12,234 bases of DNA from contig CBDVBD010000097.1 in the NCBI GenBank assembly GCA_965372135.1, forward strand, positions 1-12,234, in the 5' to 3' direction. Positions within the stretch are counted from its first letter, which is position 1, and every line of letters begins with the position of its first letter. The stretch is from CBDVBD01 sp965372135 (lineage in GTDB: Bacteria > Electryoneota > RPQS01 > CBDVBD01). A model generated the notes under the pieces. It saw nothing but the letters and a program-made list of their open reading frames with translations, did not search any database and was not told the origin of the DNA. Shown here one piece after another: positions 7,380-12,234 of this stretch. The translations under genes were made by a program, and so were the position numbers.

Positions 7380-7660
7380 GGTAATCAGCACCGCGAACCA
7401 GGCGATGATGGCGGCGATTGCCACTGCGAATCCGTACAGTGTTTGAATAAATTAGTTACAGGGAGGCTATAGGGGATTTGAGATAAGGTGGGGTATAGAG
7501 TGAAACGAAACATATCCCGCCGAAGGCGGTTAATGGGTCAAGCGGCTCGCTTGCCGTGTGGGATACCGATGTACAACCAACCGAACAACAGCCTGAGGAT
7601 TAATAATCCTCGAGACAACTTTTCCGGTCGTTCGATTTCCAACTTTGCTGGGTGACTCAT
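7372..7660 (-). pseudogene. Interrupted remnant of a DUF4389-family membrane protein
   Basis: A minus-strand ATG at 7660, with GGAGG about 7 bases upstream, opens a 40-residue frame (MSHPAKLEIERPEKLSRG, then a hydrophobic run GLLILRLLFGWLYIGIPHG) that ends in TGA at 7538-7540. In the same strand about 100 bases on, codons at 7439-7374 read LYGFAVAIAAIIAWFAVLITGR. From memory, intact DUF4389 proteins read '...RLL..IPHG...' and then '...IAWFAVLFTGRYP...', so the two pieces belong to one gene. Between them lie about 110 foreign bases with stops and palindromes (7440-7551), and after ITGR the frame runs into more palindromic sequence and stops. The usual remaining membrane segments are missing. 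The start and ribosome site are intact, so a short peptide may still be made, but the gene is broken. Confidence 0.65.
7515..7553. repeat. Two adjacent perfect hairpins inside the gene remnant
   Basis: CCGCC-GAA-GGCGG (about 7518-7530) is followed by CAAGCG-GCT-CGCTTG (7539-7553). Both have perfect stems and three-base loops. They sit at the point where the DUF4389 reading frame breaks after the GIPHG codons, and the second supplies the codons KRAA and part of the stop. This fits insertion of a REP-like palindromic unit. Confidence 0.5.
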
Positions 7661-7760
7661 AATCTTTCCTCCAAATACTAATAAGAGTCTTTATTGCATA
7701 TAGCAAATTTCTCATTATGCATGTGGAATTATTCTGATCCTGTTTGACCATTCTGGTGAA
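7661..7760. other. AT-rich spacer at the left edge of the methyltransferase cassette
   Basis: About 100 bases between the stop of the PRTase gene and the ribosome site of the DUF4389 remnant. I see no RNA gene and no convincing terminator, only a small TTGC...GCAA hairpin near 7694-7706. Composition changes here from GC-richer host sequence to the AT-rich cassette, so a junction of acquired DNA probably lies in or near this stretch. Confidence 0.4.
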
Positions 7761-8588
7761 TTAATCATATCGTGGAAACAAACCCATCCAACTTGGGTGA
7801 TTAGCACGCAAAATTGGAATTGAATTGTTTGGACAAGTATGTGCAAAGACTATAACAAAACCGCAATCACCAAAACCTTTTGGGAAGCGATTATCTACTA
7901 ATTTACAATATCTTAGAATTTTATTCTTTTCCGTTCTATTAAAATATGTACAACTCGCTGAAAAGAAATTTTGTCTCTCTGTGAGTTCAATGTTGGTTCG
8001 TACCGATAAGTTGGTTTTTTCTTCGATCTTATTTTTGGCTAGAATGTTAGCGGCAATAAGTACTATATAGACCTCTGGATTTCCAGGAAGTAACTCCTTA
8101 ATATTATCCAACCAAGCATCACAAATTTGACTACCAGTTCCAGAAAAATCATCAACAAAGACGACTTTGTCTTTTGGACCTAATTCTTCCTTTAGTAATT
8201 CACTTTTATAGATAAATAGGTGTTTAAATGTTCGACCATTTAATCCATTAGCATGTCGAAATTTGTATAACATTGAATCACCACTTTCCCCAGCACTTGT
8301 TGAAAATGCAACAAAGCGCCATTTTCCAGTGCGCGAAGATTCATCTCGACTCCATCCTTGAATATTGTTGAGTATTGATCTGAAAGCATCTGCAATTTGC
8401 TCGTTGGTCATGAAATCAACACTGTCTAAGATCCTAGCTGCAATATCCCTATCGTTCACCTCAAATTGATTTAACCATTCATCAATTCGCTCTTCTGTGC
8501 CGGGAATGCGATATTCCAAGAAAAGACGTGTCCAATCACCGATTCTGGTGCTATTAATAGGGGAATTACGCGGCAATGGTTCTCTCAA
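7761..8588 (-). CDS. Phosphoribosyltransferase-like protein (PRTase-CE type), predicted conflict-system effector
   Basis: A 275-residue cytoplasmic protein. Residues 142-154, VVFVDDFSGTGSQ, form a typical PRPP-binding loop of type I phosphoribosyltransferases (hydrophobic strand, two acidic residues, then SGTG). The C-terminus FAHTCPNNSIPILRAN, followed by WMGLFPR (249-273), and the N-terminal helical part with 'RIGDWTRLFLEY' match my memory of the PRTase-CE family, described computationally by Aravind and co-workers in bacterial conflict systems. Such proteins may transfer or hydrolyse phosphoribosyl groups on nucleotides or other targets; no reaction can be shown here. TTG 8588 overlaps the ParB stop in TTGA (8585-8588), with AGGAG (8602-8598) 9 bases upstream, so translation is coupled. 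Last gene of the operon, strongly AT-rich. The active loop is intact. Confidence 0.75.
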   Translation of the reverse strand: MREPLPRNSPINSTRIGDWTRLFLEYRIPGTEERIDEWLNQFEVNDRDIAARILDSVDFMTNEQIADAFRSILNNIQGWSRDESSRTGKWRFVAFSTSAGESGDSMLYKFRHANGLNGRTFKHLFIYKSELLKEELGPKDKVVFVDDFSGTGSQICDAWLDNIKELLPGNPEVYIVLIAANILAKNKIEEKTNLSVRTNIELTERQNFFSASCTYFNRTEKNKILRYCKLVDNRFPKGFGDCGFVIVFAHTCPNNSIPILRANHPSWMGLFPRYD

Positions 8589-9559
8589 AATTTTAATCTC
8601 CTGCCTACTGCGCTCAGTTTCGAGCGAATGAGCTTAATAAGTTCCTCTAAGCTTTTCCATAATTCTTCCTCACCATAATATTCCTCGGTATCAATTTGTT
8701 TTATATCATCCTTAATTTTCTTTATATCATTTAAGAGCTTTCTCGCAGAAGTAAAAATGTCAGCAGATCTAATTGCTAGATGATCTAGTGTCAATGAATC
8801 ATCCACTGTAAATTCTCTAAGTTTACTTGAAATTTTTCGTTCTTCTCCAGCACGACGCGCAATGTTGACATATTGTTTCATGATACGAAAGTCAGTTACT
8901 GCTTTCAATCCACTTGCTTTAGTTCTATATTTCGTTAACATTTTATTTGTGAATTCCTCTTTTGAGTACCAGTCCATTTTAACAACTAATCTATCATTTC
9001 TCACGGGATAAAGTTCTATGAAAAAATCTGCTTTTACTCGCTTTTCTGGATTGGGATCTAACATTAAATCTTGATATTTTTTTGGATAGGATAACAGTTT
9101 CTTACATCGTGAAACTACAGCCTGGTCTAATCCTGTCAATCCTGATAGTCTTTTCTCGTTTCTTTCATCTAATTCATTCATTAGTACTTCGAGTTTTAGA
9201 GCTGTTGGCATAAGCTCCCAATCCTCACGCAACTTATGAATCTGAAACATTGTCACAATATTCTGGGCAAGAGTTGGTTTTGCTACTACATTAACAGGAA
9301 CACTTTCCATATCTAATTCTTTTGCACATATCCAACGCCGTTGACCATCAAGAATCACAAATGATTCCCTATCATCATCCCAATATACGGTGAGAGGCAC
9401 CAAAATGCCTACCTTTCCAATCGAATTTCTTAGGACTATGAGCGGCTCTTTATCAAACAACATTCTTGGATTATGGGGATTCGGCTCCAAACTCTCCGTC
9501 GGAATTTTCTTTACACCAGTATATTCAGGTGACATAGTTCCTGACTGTCTTTTTTGCAT
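8585..9559 (-). CDS. ParB-like domain protein with predicted HTH and coiled coil
   Basis: 324 residues. Residues 18-95 form a ParB/Spo0J N-terminal domain: 'SLEPNPHNPRMLF', then 'GILVPLTVY', then DGQRRW (71-76), the equivalent of the G-E-R-R-W/Y/F box that contacts nucleotide phosphates in ParB CTPases. Residues about 138-160 (SGLTGLDQAVVSRCKKLL) look like the ParB helix-turn-helix for DNA. Residues 270-318 are rich in K, D, E, I and L in heptad-like order, a probable coiled coil for dimerisation. No ParA is nearby, so plasmid or chromosome partition is unlikely. It sits between a DNA methyltransferase and a PRTase-like gene, overlapping the latter by four bases, so a DNA-sensing or DNA-loading role is a reasonable guess. 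ATG 9559 has AGAGG (9570-9566) in front. It lies 49 bases after the methyltransferase stop. Confidence 0.8.
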   Translation of the reverse strand: MQKRQSGTMSPEYTGVKKIPTESLEPNPHNPRMLFDKEPLIVLRNSIGKVGILVPLTVYWDDDRESFVILDGQRRWICAKELDMESVPVNVVAKPTLAQNIVTMFQIHKLREDWELMPTALKLEVLMNELDERNEKRLSGLTGLDQAVVSRCKKLLSYPKKYQDLMLDPNPEKRVKADFFIELYPVRNDRLVVKMDWYSKEEFTNKMLTKYRTKASGLKAVTDFRIMKQYVNIARRAGEERKISSKLREFTVDDSLTLDHLAIRSADIFTSARKLLNDIKKIKDDIKQIDTEEYYGEEELWKSLEELIKLIRSKLSAVGRRLKF

Positions 9560-9608
9560 TTCATTCCTCTTCTGTCGTTCTTTTCGCGTTCTACTACTAA
9601 AATATCCC

Positions 9609-10838
9609 CTAGTTGTATGCCAAATACATGTTTTCTATTGCAGATAGTTTTTGTGGAATGGATGGATTTCCAAATGTCGAATGTTCGTGTTTTACAGTGT
9701 ATTTGACATCTACATATCCATAATACTTTCTTAGTAATTCTTGAATAGATCCTCCCTTCTTACAGTAAAGTCCGTTCTCTGGATAGCTAAGTAAAAAACA
9801 AGCACCTAATTTAGAAGTCCATGCCACTAATTCTTTCATACTATCGAACACTTTAGCACTTTGCGCAAATGGAGTCTGAAATCTGTTATCTGGATATCTT
9901 CCATCTCCAGAAACAGGTCTATATTGATATTCCACCATACTATCAAGAACATGATAGTACCTTGAATACTGTGCTGTGGAATATGGTGGATCTGCATAAA
10001 TAATTGCGGGCAATTTTTTATGTGCTCTCATCTTCTTTAGTAATTCTAGTGCATCAGCACAATATGATCGGTTTTGCAGTCGCCATGTCTTTGTTCCGAT
10101 TGCCGACATAGTTTCAAGTGACCCAAGAAAATGATCCCAAACAGATTTGCGTCGTTGTCCTATTATTCGATGAATATTACGCGCTTTTGGTTTGATAAAC
10201 TGCGCAAATTGACCAGTTGAATTATTAATCCTGGTCAACACTTTTCCAAGCCCAATAATTAGCCATTCCCATTGTTCCTTACTAATATTTTCGTCCGATA
10301 GTGCTTTATCAATTGCATAGCGCAAAGAATCTAACTCCATACATTGTTTCACTCCAAAATAGCTTCCAACGAAAGTAATAGTTGCGTATCTATAGGGAAA
10401 GCTTTTTGCTTCTTTCTCCAGCATCTGTCTTTCTTGTTCTAGGTTCTCATCATTCCCAATATAGGGAAGCCCGGTATTCCCCACGATAGCATCATTCAAA
10501 TTTGCTGTTTCAAAATATTTCTTCTCTTTTTTTAGATGCACGCTAAATCTATACTCAAGTAGTCTTAAATTCCTCTTATATGATTTCTGTAACAATGCGT
10601 GTGCACGTTTTGAGGAAATAGGGTCAGACTTTGAACAAAAAAGCGCTTTTGACACTAGAGCTGGAAATATCTGAATATCATTTGTCCAAATCTGTCTATC
10701 TGGAGTTATTGCTTGACCAACAGCGCACATTCCAGAAAATACATCGAATAGTGGACCCTCAGGTAGCCCTGAAACACACTCGCTTACTCTAGTTGCCAAC
10801 TTTCGTTTTGTCCCCATATAACTAATATCTATACCCAA
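9609..10838 (-). CDS. D12-class DNA adenine N6-methyltransferase
   Basis: 409 residues. The D12 (Dam/alpha-type) order is visible: motif X YMGTKRKL (7-14), S-adenosylmethionine motif I FDVFSGMCAVG (31-41), and catalytic motif IV ADPPYS (282-287). A long central insert (about 70-250, helical and charged) makes it larger than Dam (about 278 residues), as in restriction-linked D12 enzymes, and may carry the target recognition part. It should methylate adenine N6 in a specific but unknown site, protecting host DNA or marking it for partner proteins. No restriction endonuclease is recognisable next to it; the two following genes are ParB-like and PRTase-like. The start is TTG 10838 with AAGGAG (10852-10847) 8 bases upstream; the first downstream ATG (codon 8) would cut into motif X. 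AT-rich, unlike the flanking mutM. Confidence 0.88.
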   Translation of the reverse strand: MGIDISYMGTKRKLATRVSECVSGLPEGPLFDVFSGMCAVGQAITPDRQIWTNDIQIFPALVSKALFCSKSDPISSKRAHALLQKSYKRNLRLLEYRFSVHLKKEKKYFETANLNDAIVGNTGLPYIGNDENLEQERQMLEKEAKSFPYRYATITFVGSYFGVKQCMELDSLRYAIDKALSDENISKEQWEWLIIGLGKVLTRINNSTGQFAQFIKPKARNIHRIIGQRRKSVWDHFLGSLETMSAIGTKTWRLQNRSYCADALELLKKMRAHKKLPAIIYADPPYSTAQYSRYYHVLDSMVEYQYRPVSGDGRYPDNRFQTPFAQSAKVFDSMKELVAWTSKLGACFLLSYPENGLYCKKGGSIQELLRKYYGYVDVKYTVKHEHSTFGNPSIPQKLSAIENMYLAYN

Positions 10839-10880
10839 ATCAAAGTCTCCTTATACGCAAAGTATTTTGGTCTATGAATC

Positions 10881-10909
10881 AATATAGCAACGAAATCTCA
10901 TGCAGTCAA
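10881..10909 (-). promoter_or_regulatory. Promoter of the methyltransferase-ParB-PRTase operon
   Basis: On the minus strand TTGACT (10909-10904), a 17-base spacer and TATATT (10886-10881) give five of six matches in each box. Transcription would start near 10875, leaving a leader of about 37 bases before TTG 10838. The region 10839-10954 between the cassette and mutM shows no mutM terminator hairpin, so read-through from mutM is also possible. Confidence 0.65.
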
Positions 10910-10954
10910 GGGAAAATAACAAAATCATATCTTTTTCGTAATCTATTTTCACTC

Positions 10955-11764
10955 TTAAATCAACTGACATTTTGGGCAGAAGACGCCGGAGCGGGAATGG
11001 TGGGTGTAGCGGACCAGAGGGGTGGTGCAGACTGGGCAGGGAAGACCCTGTTTACCATAAACTTTCAAATGCTCCTCAAAGCCGCCCGGATCGCCCTCCA
11101 AAGTCAAGAAATCCGATATAGTGGTGCCCCCGTATTCTATGGCTCGCTTTAAACACGATACGATACATTTCGCCAACACTTCACACTCCTTTATATTCAA
11201 GCTGTTAGCCGCTCGTAACGGATGCAACCTCGCGTCGAACAATATCTCCGAAGCATAAATATTCCCAATCCCCGCCACCACTCCCTGATCCAACAACACA
11301 TCCTTTATCACCACACTACGTTTATGAAATACTTCGCGAAGGCGTTTTATGTCCACCCCGTCTTTTATTGGATCGGGACCTAAGGTTACTCCTGGTGGTT
11401 GGGTTCCTCCCGCCCTATCGAACATCAGCTTCCCGAACATGCGCATGTCGCTGAAATTCAATATATTGGCGCCCTCAAAATGGAACTCGGCACGGATGTA
11501 TTTATCGCTGTCATTCCACAGGAACCTTCCGCTCATCCCCAGATGCACCCACAGACACCCCTCCGGCGCCAGCCGCATCCCGATCCATTTCCCAATCCGC
11601 TCCACCTTGAATATTGTTTTTCCTATTAGTTGCCGCTGGAATTTTTTTTCATTCTCCGGACGGACGATTCTGGAATGATTGACTTTCACCTGCAGGATTT
11701 GGCGGTTCAACACCCGCTCGCGTAACCCCTTCACCACCGTTTCCACTTCCGGAAGTTCCGGCAT
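10955..11764 (-). CDS. mutM: Formamidopyrimidine-DNA glycosylase (Fpg/MutM)
   Basis: 269 residues, full length for the family. It removes 8-oxoguanine and ring-opened purines and cuts the strand by beta/delta-elimination. All key residues are visible: the catalytic N-terminus MPELPEVE (Pro2 is the nucleophile after Met removal, with Glu3 and Glu6), Lys59 in RIGKW (the lysine numbered 57 in E. coli), the HLGMSG loop at 74-79, GIGNIYASE at 165-173, GGTTISDF at 212-219, Arg258 of the zinc-finger hairpin, and a zinc finger with Cys243, Cys246, Cys263 and Cys266 ending CPKCQ. The gene starts 29 bases after folC stops, with no clear ribosome site, so it is probably the downstream gene of a folC-mutM operon. 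Its GC content and codon use resemble the left-hand host genes, not the adjoining cassette. Confidence 0.97.
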   Translation of the reverse strand: MPELPEVETVVKGLRERVLNRQILQVKVNHSRIVRPENEKKFQRQLIGKTIFKVERIGKWIGMRLAPEGCLWVHLGMSGRFLWNDSDKYIRAEFHFEGANILNFSDMRMFGKLMFDRAGGTQPPGVTLGPDPIKDGVDIKRLREVFHKRSVVIKDVLLDQGVVAGIGNIYASEILFDARLHPLRAANSLNIKECEVLAKCIVSCLKRAIEYGGTTISDFLTLEGDPGGFEEHLKVYGKQGLPCPVCTTPLVRYTHHSRSGVFCPKCQLI

Positions 11765-11790
11765 AACATTATCGCTATTTTATTGTTTTT

Positions 11791-11814
11791 CCGTCAGGTG
11801 GGGATACCTGACGG
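11791..11814. repeat. Perfect 9-bp inverted repeat spanning the folC stop codon
   Basis: CCGTCAGGT (11791-11799) and ACCTGACGG (11806-11814) surround the loop GGGGAT. On the minus strand the palindrome encodes the last residues of FolC (PSGIPT) and its TGA. It is followed there by AAAAAC, not T's, so it is not a normal terminator. It may stabilise the mRNA end or lower mutM expression. Confidence 0.65.
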
Positions 11815-12234
11815 CACAGATAATAAGAAATTCCGGCAATCACCTACCAATGGAAACGATCCGGTCACTACCATCAAATCCGCATCCGGTTTTTCTAAAT
11901 ATCGTGATAAAGCAGCAACGCCATTATCCGCGGTAACTGCCTTAATTCCAATCTCCTGCGCTATTTTCAGGAGTTTCTCCGGGTCCTGGGAACGGGGAGT
12001 GCCGGTGGGAACTATCACAATATCATGGACATGCCCCTCCAGGATATTCAGGCATTTCCTGGTGTCTTTTCCCCGGGCAATTCCAATGATGACACGGATT
12101 TTCTTGCCGTTCCCCACCTGATCCAATACCCGCACCAACGCTTTAAAAGATGCAGGATTATGCGCCACATCCAGCAGCACATCCGGGTTTCGATTTCCCC
12201 ACACTAATCGTCCAGGTATATTTATTGTAGACAA
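11794..12234 (-). CDS. folC: Folylpolyglutamate/dihydrofolate synthase, C-terminal part (5' end missing)
   Basis: Only the last 147 or so codons are in the window; the frame is open to the window edge, so the start lies beyond. The visible part is the Mur-ligase C-terminal domain: PGRLVWGNRNPDVLLDVAHNPAS-type sequence with DVAHNP at residues 22-27 (usually DGAHNP), then 'VIIGIARGKD' (usually ending in DKD), and VTGSFPLVGD near 123-132. The enzyme adds glutamate to dihydropteroate or folates using ATP in the cytoplasm. The final residues SVPSGIPT come from a palindrome and extend past the usual end. mutM follows after 29 bases in the same direction. Confidence 0.88.
   Translation of the reverse strand: MSTINIPGRLVWGNRNPDVLLDVAHNPASFKALVRVLDQVGNGKKIRVIIGIARGKDTRKCLNILEGHVHDIVIVPTGTPRSQDPEKLLKIAQEIGIKAVTADNGVAALSRYLEKPDADLMVVTGSFPLVGDCRNFLLSVPSGIPT

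Noticed and set aside
7314..7472. Plus-strand 52-codon frame after the consensus promoter
   Set aside because: It is antisense to the DUF4389 remnant and to palindromes, has no ribosome site, and its translation shows no protein-like pattern.
7761..10838. Plasmid partition module or retron
   Set aside because: There is a ParB domain but no ParA, replication protein or centromere-like repeat, and no reverse transcriptase or msr/msd-like RNA region near the PRTase-like gene.
1..12234. CRISPR array
   Set aside because: No regularly spaced direct repeats of 20-40 bases were seen anywhere; the repeats present are short palindromes.

Overview
The window looks like a chromosomal contig from an uncultured member of the Fibrobacterota-Chlorobiota-Bacteroidota (FCB) assemblage, such as Marinimicrobia-, KSB1-, Calditrichota- or Zixibacteria-like lineages. 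The case rests mainly on two secreted proteins that end in a 'YPNPFNP'-type C-terminal sorting domain of the type IX secretion (T9SS/FlgD-like) kind. The phylum cannot be fixed from sequence reading alone.

Layout: (1) 1-4066, plus strand: the 3' part of a very large multidomain secreted protein, then a small secreted protein with its own strong promoter. The small one repeats the last two modules of the large one. (2) 4134-5103, plus strand: a TlpA/ResA-like lipoprotein thiol oxidoreductase and a cytoplasmic thioredoxin, closed by a strong bidirectional terminator at 5159-5190. (3) 5197-5332: a gene-free patch rich in palindromes. (4) 5333-7200, minus strand: a two-gene operon of a DUF6599-like exported protein followed by a Tat-exported DUF362 protein. 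(5) 7201-7660: an intergenic region with divergent promoters and the remains of a DUF4389-family membrane protein gene, split and interrupted by palindromic sequence. (6) 7761-10838, minus strand: an AT-rich three-gene operon in the order D12-class DNA adenine methyltransferase, ParB-like protein, and phosphoribosyltransferase-like protein with the hallmarks of the conflict-system 'PRTase-CE' family. It has its own near-consensus promoter. (7) 10955-12234, minus strand: ordinary housekeeping genes, mutM (Fpg) preceded by the 3' part of folC.

The item of most interest is region 6. Three tightly spaced or overlapping genes with a base composition unlike both flanks combine a DNA modification enzyme, a DNA-binding ParB-domain protein and a predicted nucleotide-acting effector. 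They sit between host genes next to a wrecked host gene. This looks like a horizontally acquired defence or conflict cassette. I do not recognise it as one of the well-known named anti-phage systems, but that is memory and not a database search.

The exported genes on the left (sorting-tail proteins, periplasmic thioredoxin, Tat-exported DUF362) all point to cell-envelope and extracytoplasmic work, while folC and mutM are core metabolism and DNA repair.
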